In this document: in pieces, positions 1-8,922 of the stretch | How positions within the stretch are numbered: the stretch's first letter is position 1 | Layout: every line of letters begins with the position of its first letter | From: Ilyobacter_A sp963675185 | Lineage (GTDB): Bacteria > Fusobacteriota > Fusobacteriia > Fusobacteriales > Fusobacteriaceae | Direction of reading: 5' to 3' | Assembly: GCA_963675185.2 (NCBI GenBank) | Contig: CAXXOH010000003.1 | Span: forward strand, 558,001 to 622,000 | Length of the DNA stretch: 64,000 nucleotides | Made by a program: the position numbers and the translations under genes | The notes under the pieces: model-generated | Databases searched by the model: none | What the model was told of the DNA's origin: nothing | What the model saw: only the letters and a program-made list of their open reading frames with translations

Positions 1-26
1 ATTTTACATTATTTTTAAAGGCCTAG

Positions 27-1087
27 ATTGTCAAATTAAATGCAACACTCTTGGATTTCACCCCAAAATACTTCATGGGGTATTTTCCAACCTAGACGTT
101 TTCTCGGTCTATGATTAAGTGCTTTCATCACTTTTCTTACCTCTTCTTTTGTTAACTTAAAAAAATTACTTCCCATTAGAAAATATCTTCGAAGTAATTC
201 ATTGTAATTCTCATTATATCCTCTTTCCCAAGAATGATAAGGGTTTGCAAAATAACACTCAACATTCAATTCTTTTTCGAGCTCTTTAAATCCTGCAAAT
301 TTTTTCCCATTATCAGATGTAAAAGTTTTAATGAACTTACTCGGTATCACTTTAAAAACCTCTATAGTCGCTCGGTTAAATGTACTCGCTTTCTTATCTG
401 TCATCAACTCATCGAAACCATAACCTGACTCTCTATCGACATACGTCATAATTGCGCCTTTTCGCGCAGCACCTATAACAGTATCGCTTTCAAAATGACC
501 TATTTCGCTTCTTTCGTCTGCTTCTCTAGGCCTTTCTGATATATTTTTCTTATCAGGGATAGTTCCCCTTGTTTCCTTAGTCCCTTTAGTTTTTTTCTTT
601 CCTTGGAAGCAGCTCTTTTTCTGTACCTTTAAATTTTCCCTCTTTAATACCTCTGTAGATAGTCTTAAAACATGGTTAATCAATACCTTCAACCTTGGCT
701 CTACCGGCAATTTGTTCAGGAGTCCATCCTTTTTCAAGTTTCTTTTGAATATACTCAACAATCTTTTCATCAGCCAGTTTATCTTTTGCACCGTATCCGC
801 AAGAAGACTTTCTAGACTGATATTGATTTTGAGCGTTAATGGCTCTGTATTCTCCATTAACGCTATTGCGGCTAATTTCCCTTGTGATACTGGATTTGTT
901 TCTGACAAGTTCTTTAGCAATTTGAGAAGGTTTTATTCCCTGCACTAAAGATAAGGCTATCGTTTCTTTTTCGATTATGGTAAAATGTGTATGACTCATA
1001 GAAAATCTCCTTTAAATGTTTGTTCGCACTCACATTATACCAAGGAAATATCTATGGGTCATTTTTTGTTGCAATTAATTATACAAT
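27..1087 (-). mobile_element. IS30-family insertion sequence, degenerate
   Basis: The ends at 27-47 and 1067-1087 are imperfect inverted repeats of about 21 bases; both read ATTGT, then an AATTAA-rich middle, then TGCAACA. The 1.06-kb length and the enclosed broken transposase fit the IS30 family. I could not find a clean target-site duplication. The right end stops 13 bases before the nifJ terminator hairpin. The left end lies only 26 bases inside the window, so what it interrupts on that side is not visible. Confidence 0.8.
36..999 (-). pseudogene. IS30-family transposase, disrupted
   Basis: The N-terminal part (676-999) has the IS30-type helix-turn-helix region, with SQIAKEL and SSITREI, and the WTPEQIAG motif. 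Its frame meets a TAA at 673-675. The same frame would continue as KTIYRGIKEG, the usual IS30 TIYR stretch, so the TAA is a real lesion. A second change of frame is needed near 590-600, beside a run of A, to reach the catalytic part at 36-590. That part still shows DDE residues in HFESDTV, FTSDNG and RGYNENYNELLR. One stop plus one frameshift argues for a dead gene and not programmed recoding, although a sequencing error at the A run cannot be excluded. Confidence 0.85.
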
Positions 1088-1100
1088 TCAAGAGATAAAA

Positions 1101-1127
1101 AAAGACGCGGATAAAATCCGCGTCTTT
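1101..1127 (-). terminator. Intrinsic terminator of nifJ
   Basis: A perfect 12-bp stem (AAAGACGCGGAT with its complement) encloses a 3-base loop. In the minus direction it runs into a run of T. It lies 22 bases past the nifJ stop. Plus-strand T residues follow as well, so it may act in both directions. Confidence 0.9.
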
Positions 1128-1148
1128 TATTTTATTAAGCGCTTGCAA

Positions 1149-4100
1149 TTATTTTTCTTCTGAGAAATCTAGTGCTGCAAGTCTTTTGTATTGTCTCCAT
1201 TTTCTTTGAGCTTCAGCTTTGTTTCTTGCGAAAAGTTCTGCTGCTCTTTCTGGATTAGATTTAGCAAGAGTTGCGTATCTAACCTCTCCCATTAAGAAGT
1301 CGTTGTAAGTATCCCAGCTAGGCTCTTTAGAGTCTAGTTGAAGTGGGTTTTGACCCTCTTTTTCTAATAGTGGGTTGTATCTGAATAGTGGCCAGTAACC
1401 AGATTCCGTAGCTAGTTTCATCTCTAGTTGAGATTGCCCCATCCCTTTTCTGATTCCGTGGTTAACACATGGAGCATAAGCGATTACTATTGATGGTCCT
1501 GGATAAGCCTCTGCTTCTTTGATAGCTTTTAAGTATTGAGCTTGGTTTGCACCCATCGATACTTGAGCTACATAGATGTATCCGTAAGACATGAATATTC
1601 CTGCGATGTCTTTCTTTTGGATTGCTTTTCCTGCTGCAGCAAATTTAGCTACTGCTCCTGTAGGAGATGCTTTTGATGCTTGTCCACCAGTGTTTGAGTA
1701 TACCTCAGTATCCATAACTAGTATGTTTACGTCGTCTCCTGATGCAAGTACGTGGTCGATACCTCCATAACCGATATCGTTTGCCCATCCGTCTCCACCG
1801 AAGATCCATTGTGATTTTTTAACGATGTAGTCTTTTAGCGACTCTATCTCGTTAGCACCTTCGAAATCTTTTCCAGCGATTAGCGGTAATAATTTAGCTC
1901 TGATTTCAGCTGTTTTCTCACCGTTAGTTCTGTTAGCTATCCACTCTTTGTATAGTTCAGCTACTTCTGCAGGAACTGCATCCATAGTATTTTCCATTAC
2001 TGTTTGTATTTTGTCTCTAAGAGCTTCTACACCCACGTGCATTCCATATCCGTACTCAGCATTGTCCTCGAATAGAGAAGATGCCCAAGCTGGCCCTTCG
2101 CCGTTAGCATTTTTGCAGTATGGAGTAGATGGTGCAGATCCTCCGTATATTGAAGAACATCCAGTTGCGTTTGCTACCATCATTCTGTCACCGAATAATT
2201 GAGTGATTAGCTTGATGTAAGGAGTTTCCCCACATCCAGCGCATGCTCCGTGGAATTCGAATAGTGGTTGTGCGAACTGAGTTCCTTTTACGTTTGTTTT
2301 TGGCATGATGTCGTCTTTGTAAGACACTTTGTTGAATAGGTAGTCAGCATACACTTGTTCAGACATTACATCTGCGATTGGCTGCATAACTAGCGCTTTT
2401 CCTTTTGGTGCAGGACATACGTTAGCACATGACCCACATCCTGTACAGTCAAGTGGAGATACTTGCAGTCTGTACTCTACACCATCAGCTTTTCCGATTA
2501 CTTTTAAAGTTATCATATCTTCTGGTGCGTTTGCTTTTTCTTCTTCGTTTATTAAGAATGGTCTGATTACTGCATGTGGACATACGTAAGAACATTGGTT
2601 ACATTGGATACAGTTTTCAGAAACCCATTTAGGTACGTTAACTGCGATTCCTCTTTTTTCATATGCAGTTGTTCCATTTTCAAATGTACCATCTTCATAT
2701 CCGTCAAATGCAGATACTGGAAGGTCGTATCCTTTGATTGCGTTAATTGGATCACAGATGTTTTTAACAAATGCTGGTTTGTCTCCGCATCCGCAGTCTT
2801 TTGAACCGCAACATTCAGCTGTTTTTTCGTCTTCTAGGTTTGCCCAAGCTGGGTCTACAGGTATCTCAACTAGTTCTCCTGCACCTTTGTCGATTGCATC
2901 GTAGTTCATTTTTACGATGTCGTCACCTTTTTTAGCGTACGATTTTTTAGCGTATTCTTTCATGAACTCTTGAGCTTCTTCGAACGGGATAACATCCGCT
3001 AGTTTGAAGAATGCTGATTGCATGATTGTGTTTGTTCTGTTTCCAAGTCCGATTTCTGCTCCTAGCTTAGTAGCGTTTAGTGTGTAGAATTTAGCTTCTG
3101 CTTTAGCTAGTTGTTTTTTTACTGAGTTAGGTAAGTTAGCTATCACTTCATCTTTGTCCCATACGCAGTTAAGTAGGAAAGTTCCACCTTTTTTAAGTCC
3201 ACCTAGCATGTCATATTGACCTAGGTAAGAAGGTACAGAACAAGCTACGAAACTTGGAGTGTTGATTAGGTAAGTAGATCTTACTGGATCTTTTCCGAAT
3301 CTTAAGTGAGATCTAGTAACTCCACCTGATTTTTTAGAGTCATATGCAAAGTAACCTTGTGCATATAGGTCTGTTTTATCCCCGATAATTTTGATTGAGT
3401 TTTTGTTTGCCCCTACTGTACCGTCAGATCCTAATCCGTAGAACAGGCATTCTTTTACGTCTTCAGCAACAACAGAAACTTCTTCTCCTACTTTTAATGA
3501 TAGGTTAGTAACGTCATCTTCGATACCAACTGTAAATCCAGCTTTAGGAGTTTCTGCTTTTAGATTGTCGTATACTGCGATTATTTGAGCAGGAGTTGTG
3601 TCTTTAGAAGATAGTCCGTATCTTCCTCCAACTATTACAGGAGCATCTGCTTGTCCGTAGAATAAGTTTCTAACGTCTAAGTATAATGGTTCCCCCATTG
3701 CTCCAGGTTCTTTTGTTCTATCTAGTACAGCGATTTTCTTAACTGTTTTAGGTAATACGTTCATGAAGTATTCAGCTGAGAAAGGTCTGTATAGGTGAAC
3801 TGATAACAATCCAACTTTTTCACCTTTAGCTACTAAGTAGTCTATAGTTTCTTTAATAGTCTCAGTAACTGATCCCATAGCTACTATTATGTTAGTTGCA
3901 TCTTCTGCACCATAGTAAGTGAATGGTTTGTAGTCTCTTCCTGTTACTTTAGATATTTCTTCCATGTATTCCGCTACTATTGCAGGTACTGCATCGTAGA
4001 ATTTGTTTTGAGCTTCTCTAGCTTGGAAGTAGATATCATCATTTTGAGCTGTTCCTCTAGTTACAGGATGGTGAGGATTTATCGCTCTATCTCTGAACTC

Positions 4101-4703
4101 TTGAATTGCTTTTTTGTCTACTAATTTCTCGTATACTTCATAATCCATTACTTCTACTTTTTGAATTTCATGAGAAGTTCTGAATCCATCGAAAAAGTGC
4201 ATGAAAGGTACTCTTGATTTAAGTGTAGCTAAGTGCGCTACTCCAGCTAAGTCCATTACTTCTTGAACTGATCCTGTTGCTAACATAGCATAACCAGCTT
4301 GTCTAGCAGAGTAAACGTCTGAATGATCCCCGAAAATAGATAAAGCTTGAGCTGAAAGTGATCTAGCTGAAACGTGAATTACACTTGGTAATAATTCTCC
4401 AGCTATTTTGTACATATTAGGTATTTTTAATAGTAGTCCTTGTGATGCTGTGTAAGTAGTAGTTAAAGCTCCAGCTTGCAATGAACCGTGTACTGTTCCT
4501 GCTGCTCCAGCTTCTGATTGCATTTCTACTACTTTTACTGGTGTTCCAAATAAGTTTTTCTTACCTTGAGCCGCCCAAGCATCAGTGTATTCTGCCATTG
4601 GCGATGAAGGTGTTATAGGATAGATTCCTGCTACTTCTGTAAAGGCGTATGATGCCCATGCAGCTGCTTGGTTACCATCCATAGTTTGCATTTTTTTTGC
4701 CAT
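1149..4703 (-). CDS. nifJ: Pyruvate:ferredoxin (flavodoxin) oxidoreductase
   Basis: Oxidises pyruvate with CoA to acetyl-CoA and CO2, passing electrons to ferredoxin or flavodoxin; it is the entry step of the acetate pathway encoded next to it. The single chain of about 1,184 residues has the full family order: an N-terminal TPP/pyruvate domain (GIYPITPSSPMAEY), the gamma domain, two 4Fe-4S motifs (CIQCNQCSYVCP and CTGCGSCANVCP) near residues 695-760, and a C-terminal TPP domain with CAGCGE, GDGWANDIGYGG and NTGGQASKASP. The ATG at 4703 is chosen because AGGAGGG precedes it; an in-frame ATG at 4751 lacks such a site. An unusual extra Cys-rich insertion (CCGSKDCGCGD, about residues 630-640) lies just before the ferredoxin-like domain. 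The gene has its own promoter and terminator. Confidence 0.97.
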   Translation of the reverse strand: MAKKMQTMDGNQAAAWASYAFTEVAGIYPITPSSPMAEYTDAWAAQGKKNLFGTPVKVVEMQSEAGAAGTVHGSLQAGALTTTYTASQGLLLKIPNMYKIAGELLPSVIHVSARSLSAQALSIFGDHSDVYSARQAGYAMLATGSVQEVMDLAGVAHLATLKSRVPFMHFFDGFRTSHEIQKVEVMDYEVYEKLVDKKAIQEFRDRAINPHHPVTRGTAQNDDIYFQAREAQNKFYDAVPAIVAEYMEEISKVTGRDYKPFTYYGAEDATNIIVAMGSVTETIKETIDYLVAKGEKVGLLSVHLYRPFSAEYFMNVLPKTVKKIAVLDRTKEPGAMGEPLYLDVRNLFYGQADAPVIVGGRYGLSSKDTTPAQIIAVYDNLKAETPKAGFTVGIEDDVTNLSLKVGEEVSVVAEDVKECLFYGLGSDGTVGANKNSIKIIGDKTDLYAQGYFAYDSKKSGGVTRSHLRFGKDPVRSTYLINTPSFVACSVPSYLGQYDMLGGLKKGGTFLLNCVWDKDEVIANLPNSVKKQLAKAEAKFYTLNATKLGAEIGLGNRTNTIMQSAFFKLADVIPFEEAQEFMKEYAKKSYAKKGDDIVKMNYDAIDKGAGELVEIPVDPAWANLEDEKTAECCGSKDCGCGDKPAFVKNICDPINAIKGYDLPVSAFDGYEDGTFENGTTAYEKRGIAVNVPKWVSENCIQCNQCSYVCPHAVIRPFLINEEEKANAPEDMITLKVIGKADGVEYRLQVSPLDCTGCGSCANVCPAPKGKALVMQPIADVMSEQVYADYLFNKVSYKDDIMPKTNVKGTQFAQPLFEFHGACAGCGETPYIKLITQLFGDRMMVANATGCSSIYGGSAPSTPYCKNANGEGPAWASSLFEDNAEYGYGMHVGVEALRDKIQTVMENTMDAVPAEVAELYKEWIANRTNGEKTAEIRAKLLPLIAGKDFEGANEIESLKDYIVKKSQWIFGGDGWANDIGYGGIDHVLASGDDVNILVMDTEVYSNTGGQASKASPTGAVAKFAAAGKAIQKKDIAGIFMSYGYIYVAQVSMGANQAQYLKAIKEAEAYPGPSIVIAYAPCVNHGIRKGMGQSQLEMKLATESGYWPLFRYNPLLEKEGQNPLQLDSKEPSWDTYNDFLMGEVRYATLAKSNPERAAELFARNKAEAQRKWRQYKRLAALDFSEEK

Positions 4704-4820
4704 CGAGATTTCCCTCCTAAAAATTATATATGTCTGTCTAAAACAGTGCACGTAGATAAGTACACCTTATAAGTGTATAATTTCACAACAGTTTACCCTG
4801 AGTATACTGCGTTCTTTACA

Positions 4821-4849
4821 ATACTACCTTATTCTATGCTTTATGTCAA
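4821..4849 (-). promoter_or_regulatory. Sigma-70-type promoter of nifJ
   Basis: On the minus strand TTGACA (4844-4849) and TAGTAT (4821-4826) are separated by exactly 17 bases. This predicts a leader of about 110 bases before the nifJ start, containing short hairpins such as TACAC/GTGTA. The rest of the 290-base gap between nifJ and ackA shows no gene. Confidence 0.75.
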
Positions 4850-4970
4850 CCATTATTTTCATCTATACTTAACAATTTTCATCTACATTTTCCAAAGTTT
4901 TCTTACAAGGAGCTAGTAGTTGGATATTTTTAGTATTCAACATTCCAAAACACATTATATTTCACAACGT

Positions 4971-4990
4971 AAAGAGGGTCCTACCTCTTT
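4971..4990 (-). terminator. Possible weak terminator after ackA
   Basis: A 7-bp stem AAAGAGG/CCTCTTT with a 6-base loop starts a few bases past the ackA stop. Only three T follow in the minus direction, so read-through into nifJ is possible. Confidence 0.35.
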
Positions 4991-4993
4991 TTC

Positions 4994-6184
4994 TTATTTT
5001 TTTACTAAACTATAAGTATCTTTTGCGATCATGTATTCTTCATTTGTAGGTATTTTATACACTTTAACTTTAGAGCTTTCTTTTGTTAACTCTTGCACTC
5101 CGCCTTTTCTTTTAGAGTTTTCTTCTTTATCAAAATCTATTCCTAAAAATTCTAATCCTTCACAAATAGCCTCTCTTAGAGGTAGAGCATTTTCTCCTAT
5201 TCCAGCAGTGAAGCATATAGCGTCTACTCCACCCAACTCTGCTGCATAAGCTCCTATGTAGTGTTTGATTCTGTGCACAAACATATCAAACGCCAATTTA
5301 GCTTTTTCGTTTCCAGATTCTATCCCTGCTAGTATATCTCTAAAGTCTGAACTATCCCCGAAAATTCCAAGCAAACCAGATTGCTTGTTCATTCTAGCAT
5401 CCATCTCTTTTGCAGTTAGGCCTCTTTTTTCCATTATGTAAAGTACAGCAGCAGGATCTATATCTCCACATCTAGTCCCCATCATAAGACCTTGTAACGG
5501 AGTCAACCCCATAGAAGTATCTATACATTTTCCAGCTTTTACAGCTGAAATAGACGCCCCATTACCTATATGACAAACAATTATTTTTGCATCGTCCTTT
5601 TTAAGCAATTTCGCAGCTTCTAAAGAAACATAATTGTGTGAAGTTCCATGGAATCCGTATTTTCTTACTTGAAGTTCTTCATAGTCAGCGTAAGGAAGCG
5701 CGTACATAAAAGCTTCTTTAGACATAGTTTGGTGGAAGGCTGTATCGAAAACTGCTACATTAGGTTTCCCAGGCATAAGCTCCATACAAACTTCTATTCC
5801 AAGTATGTTAGCTGGATTATGAAGTGGTGCTAAACTGGATAACTCTTTTACAGCTTCTATAACATCGCTTGTTATTAAAATTGATTTGTCAAATTTTTCT
5901 CCCCCGTGAACAACCCTGTGTCCTATAGCATCTATCTCATCTACAGATTTCACAACCCCACTGTCTTTGTCTTGAAGGGTTTTAAGCACAAGATCTATAG
6001 CTTCTTTATGCGACGGCATATCATGTAGTATCTCTTTTTTGGTACCATTTGCTTTATAAGTCATTACAGAAGCATCCATGCCGATTCTTTCGCAAATTCC
6101 TTCGGCAACTGCTTCTTCTGTTGTCATGTCTATTACTTGATATTTCAATGATGAACTACCACTATTTAAAACTAAAACTTTCAC
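4994..6184 (-). CDS. ackA: Acetate kinase
   Basis: Converts acetyl phosphate and ADP to acetate and ATP, the energy-yielding last step of acetate fermentation. The 396-residue length is normal. Family signatures are visible: the N-terminal VLVLNSGSSSLKYQ, RVVHGG, HNPANILGI, VFDTAFH, YGFHGTSH and the C-terminal FTAGIGEN. The start codon is GTG at 6182-6184, set by AGGAGG 8 bases upstream; the next codons encode KVLVLNSG, so no later start is possible. It lies 25 bases downstream of pta, which makes a two-gene pta-ackA operon likely. Confidence 0.97.
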   Translation of the reverse strand: MKVLVLNSGSSSLKYQVIDMTTEEAVAEGICERIGMDASVMTYKANGTKKEILHDMPSHKEAIDLVLKTLQDKDSGVVKSVDEIDAIGHRVVHGGEKFDKSILITSDVIEAVKELSSLAPLHNPANILGIEVCMELMPGKPNVAVFDTAFHQTMSKEAFMYALPYADYEELQVRKYGFHGTSHNYVSLEAAKLLKKDDAKIIVCHIGNGASISAVKAGKCIDTSMGLTPLQGLMMGTRCGDIDPAAVLYIMEKRGLTAKEMDARMNKQSGLLGIFGDSSDFRDILAGIESGNEKAKLAFDMFVHRIKHYIGAYAAELGGVDAICFTAGIGENALPLREAICEGLEFLGIDFDKEENSKRKGGVQELTKESSKVKVYKIPTNEEYMIAKDTYSLVKK

Positions 6185-6209
6185 CAGATATCTCCTCCTA
6201 GATTTTTTA

Positions 6210-7208
6210 TTAGTTACCTAAAACTGCTGTGATTGCTGTTACGTTTACTACATCTTCTACGCTGCATCCCCTTGAAAGGTCGTTAACAGGTTTAGACAGC
6301 CCTTGTAGTATAGGTCCGTAAGCTTCTGCATTTCCAAGTCTTTGTACCAATTTATAACCGATGTTTCCTGCCGATAAGTTAGGGAATACCAGTACATTAG
6401 CTTTTCCTGCAACTTCAGAACCAGGGGCTTTTTTCTCCCCAACACTAGGAACTAACGCAGCGTCAGCTTGTAATTCTCCGTCAAATTTAAAATCAACTGA
6501 TCTGTTTTTCAAGATTTTTACAGCTTCTTGAACTTTGTCAACACACTCATGGCTTGCGCTGCCCATAGTAGAAAAAGAAAGTAAGGCTACTTTAGGGTCT
6601 AGTCCTATTTGTCTTGCTGAGTAAGCTGCAGAAGTAGCTATATCAGCCATTTGCTCAGAATTTGGATGTGGAACTACACCACAGTCAGAGAATATTAATA
6701 TTCCGTTATCTCCATAGCCCTTTGCCACTTTCTCGTCAAGTACCATTATAAAACAAGATGAAACTGTTTTAAGTCCTGGCTTAGTTCCTATAACTTGGAT
6801 TGCCGCTCTAAGCACGTCTGCAGTTGGTGAAGCCGACCCTGCTACCATACCATCAGCATCTCCAAGTCTAACCATCATAGCTCCGAAGTATCTAGGTTCA
6901 GTTTTTAAGATTTGTCTAGCCAGTTGCTCAGTCATACCTTTTTTCTTTCTAAGCTCCACTAGTTCTGCCACGTACTCATTTAGCTTTTCAAATTTTTTAG
7001 GGTCGATTATTTTAGCGCCTTCTATATTAGCTCCGACACTTTTAGCATCATATTTGATTTTTTCTTCGTCCCCGACCAAAACTACTTTAGCTAGTCCATC
7101 TTTTAGTATTGCTTCAGTAGCTAACAAGACTCTTTCGTCTTCTGATTCAGGTAAAACTATTGTTTTCCCCAATTCTTTAGCTTTTTCCTTGATTTGTTCA
7201 ATAATCAT
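6210..7208 (-). CDS. pta: Phosphate acetyltransferase
   Basis: Transfers the acetyl group from acetyl-CoA to phosphate, supplying AckA. At 332 residues this is the short, single-domain form without the N-terminal DRTGG/BioD-like regions found in enterobacterial Pta. Seen motifs include LPESEDERVL near the N-terminus, DGMVAGSASPTADVLRA, DCGVVPHPNSEQMADIA and GKANVLVFPNLSAGNIGYKL near the C-terminus. ATG at 7208 follows GGGAGGG. It is first in the pta-ackA unit and lies downstream of an AT-rich promoter region bordered by an IS3 element. Confidence 0.96.
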   Translation of the reverse strand: MIIEQIKEKAKELGKTIVLPESEDERVLLATEAILKDGLAKVVLVGDEEKIKYDAKSVGANIEGAKIIDPKKFEKLNEYVAELVELRKKKGMTEQLARQILKTEPRYFGAMMVRLGDADGMVAGSASPTADVLRAAIQVIGTKPGLKTVSSCFIMVLDEKVAKGYGDNGILIFSDCGVVPHPNSEQMADIATSAAYSARQIGLDPKVALLSFSTMGSASHECVDKVQEAVKILKNRSVDFKFDGELQADAALVPSVGEKKAPGSEVAGKANVLVFPNLSAGNIGYKLVQRLGNAEAYGPILQGLSKPVNDLSRGCSVEDVVNVTAITAVLGN

Positions 7209-7539
7209 AAATTTCCCTCCCAGTTGAGTTTTATTTAAAATTTATATCTATATTTTTATTTTTCAGATAAATTTTAGCCTTTTTACAAAACATAGTTTTC
7301 TTTTTTAGAAGATAAAAGTTTTATTAAGGACATTGTAAAGCCTTACAGTCTAATAATTAAGTATATTTTAACACACTTCATTCTAAAATTACAAGTATTT
7401 TCATCAACTAGCCTAAAGTTTATCTAGCTTTTGTGAAATATATCTCTATTCTATCTTTAACTATAAGTTAACAATATCAGGTTTTGTGTTTTTTCTAAAG
7501 TTTTAAGTTTCTTTATCTGTTTTAATTGTGAAATCTTTA
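7209..7539. other. Intergenic region upstream of pta
   Basis: No gene was found in these 331 AT-rich bases. They must hold the pta-ackA promoter. Possible minus-strand boxes such as TTGATG with TAGAAT can be picked out, but none is convincing. The IS3 element forms its distal border, so native sequence further upstream may have been displaced. Confidence 0.5.
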
Positions 7540-7555
7540 TTGCCCCTTAGCCAGT

Positions 7556-7584
7556 TTGGACTCTTGCGCGAATTAATATATAAT
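7556..7584 (+). promoter_or_regulatory. Promoter of the IS3 transposase
   Basis: TTGGAC (7556-7561) and TATAAT (7579-7584) are 17 bases apart. The -35 box lies inside the left terminal repeat, as in many IS elements where transposase binding can repress its own promoter. Confidence 0.7.
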
Positions 7585-7614
7585 ATATTTAAATCAATAT
7601 TAAGGAGCAAAGAG

Positions 7615-7890
7615 ATGACTAGAAGAAGATACTCTATGGAAGAAAAAGAAAGAATATTAGAAGAAGTTAAACTAGCTAAGAATAGAAGAGCCGTGGCAGC
7701 TAAGTATAATCTGGCTGAAAGTACCATCAGAGGGTGGGAAAAAAAGCTTTCTCAGAAAGAATCGGGTCAACATAAGGATTTAAGTAAAATTAATAAAACC
7801 CTTGAGGCTGAAAATAAAGCTCTGAAAGAAATTTCTGCTGAAAAAGATCTTGAAATCAAGATTTTGAAGGATATGTTAAAAAAGATGTAA
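7615..7890 (+). CDS. IS3-family transposase OrfA
   Basis: A 91-residue DNA-binding protein with a helix-turn-helix of the IS3/IS911 type (KYNLAESTIRGWEKKL) followed by a leucine-zipper-like helix rich in K and E. ATG at 7615 follows AAGGAG at 7602-7607; an in-frame ATG at 7528 lies outside the element and lacks a binding site. The last codons overlap an A AAA AAG slip site that allows ribosomes to shift by -1 into OrfB, giving the OrfAB fusion that acts as transposase. OrfA alone usually acts as a regulator. Confidence 0.88.
   Translation: MTRRRYSMEEKERILEEVKLAKNRRAVAAKYNLAESTIRGWEKKLSQKESGQHKDLSKINKTLEAENKALKEISAEKDLEIKILKDMLKKM
7878..7884 (+). promoter_or_regulatory. Programmed -1 frameshift site (A AAA AAG)
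   Basis: The heptamer AAAAAAG sits in the correct phase (A AAA AAG) two codons before the OrfA stop. The -1 frame is open from here into OrfB, reading KKDVTTIFKYQVAKYW. A Shine-Dalgarno-like GAAGG at 7866-7870, seven bases upstream, could stimulate the shift as in IS911 and dnaX. Confidence 0.8.
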
Positions 7891-7964
7891 CCACTATTTT
7901 TAAATATCAAGTAGCAAAATATTGGATTGATGAAGGGAATAAACCTTCCTTAGTCCTGAGGATA

Positions 7965-8834
7965 GTGGGGTTACCTAAGTCTACTTACTACTATTACAAA
8001 GATAAACAGAAAGAATATAAAATAGTAAAACCTAAAAGAGCAGGCGCGAAGCCTAAAGGATATAGCTTTAATTTTAAAAATGAAAAAGTTTCAGATGATA
8101 AGATCAAAGAATTTTTAAAAAGTTATGATGAAACAAGAGAATGTGCATATGGATATCGAAAGAGAGCTCATGCAGTTAAAAGAGATTGGGGAATAATTCT
8201 TAATCATAAGAAGTCTTATCGGTTATGTAAAGAATTAAAGCTTCTCCGAAAATATCTACCTCAACCAAAAGAAAAAAAGGTTTTAGCTACAAATAAAAAA
8301 GTCCAATCATCAAATAAATTATGGGAAATAGATGTGAAATATGGATATATCTATGGAATCGAAAGGGTATTTTATGTTTGTGAAATTATCGATGTTTTTG
8401 ATAGAAGTATAATTGATTACCATATCGGATTCTCTTGTACTGCAGAAGATGTTTGCAACTCTTTAATTAGAGCTGTGTACAAGAGATCAGAACTCATGCC
8501 TGAGAAACTCTATATTAGAAGTGACAACGGGTCCCAGTTTACCAGCAAATTGTTTTCAGAAACTTGCAGAGCTCTAGGAATAAATCATGAAAGAATCCCC
8601 AATGCTACCCCTAATAAGAATGCTCATATAGAGTCATTTCATAGTATTTTAGAGCGGGAAGTCTTTGGTTATAAGTATTTTGAAAGTTTTCAAGAAGCCT
8701 ATGAAGAGATGCAGGAATTTATAGATTTCTATAATACAAAAAGAATTCATGGAAGTTTAAAATATATGACTCCCCAGGAATTCTATGAGAAATATAAAGG
8801 AAAAGAATCAGAGGAATTTAAAGTAGCAGCGTAA
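7965..8834 (+). CDS. IS3-family transposase OrfB (rve integrase core)
   Basis: Carries the DDE catalytic domain: D in LWEIDVKYGY, D in IRSDNGSQFTSK and E in NAHIESFHSILEREVFG, with the usual spacing before the glutamate. The first in-phase start-like codon is GTG at 7965, but no ribosome binding site precedes it. The frame is open back to the slip site at 7878, so the working product is probably the OrfAB fusion (about 7615-8834). No internal stops or truncation are seen, so the element may still be mobile. Confidence 0.9.
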   Translation: MGLPKSTYYYYKDKQKEYKIVKPKRAGAKPKGYSFNFKNEKVSDDKIKEFLKSYDETRECAYGYRKRAHAVKRDWGIILNHKKSYRLCKELKLLRKYLPQPKEKKVLATNKKVQSSNKLWEIDVKYGYIYGIERVFYVCEIIDVFDRSIIDYHIGFSCTAEDVCNSLIRAVYKRSELMPEKLYIRSDNGSQFTSKLFSETCRALGINHERIPNATPNKNAHIESFHSILEREVFGYKYFESFQEAYEEMQEFIDFYNTKRIHGSLKYMTPQEFYEKYKGKESEEFKVAA

Positions 8835-8894
8835 AACGCGCAAAATAAGGAAATAAGTCCAAGAATTAAGGGGTCAAACCGAAATTATGTACCA

Positions 8895-8922
8895 AGTAAA
8901 AAATAGAGGGATATCCCTCTAT
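8895..8922 (-). terminator. Intrinsic terminator of ftsY
   Basis: The palindrome ATAGAGGGAT/ATCCCTCTAT (8903-8922) is followed on the minus strand by a run of six T. The ftsY stop codon (TAG, 8919-8921) lies inside the stem. Confidence 0.85.

Larger units (their letters stand above)
7540..8876 (+). mobile_element. IS3-family insertion sequence, apparently intact
   Basis: It is about 1.34 kb long. The ends share CCCCTTA followed a few bases inward by TGGACT, in inverted orientation (7540-7562 and about 8855-8876). Inside are overlapping OrfA and OrfB frames with an A6G slip site, the standard IS3 arrangement. No obvious 3-4 base target duplication is seen. The right end lies 26 bases from the ftsY terminator stem. 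Confidence 0.85.

Noticed and set aside
36..999. The two overlapping frames of the IS30-type element as programmed frameshifting
   Set aside because: The upstream frame meets a TAA while the protein similarity (TIYRGIKEG) continues past it in the same frame, and a second shift is needed later. A recoding signal would not need both a stop and a separate shift.
2567..2804. Open frames on either strand inside nifJ and other long genes
   Set aside because: They are out-of-frame shadows without ribosome binding sites or recognisable protein features, covered by well-supported genes.
4704..4820. Riboswitch in the nifJ leader
   Set aside because: Only short hairpins (5 bp) are visible and no known aptamer core was recognised in the 110-base leader.
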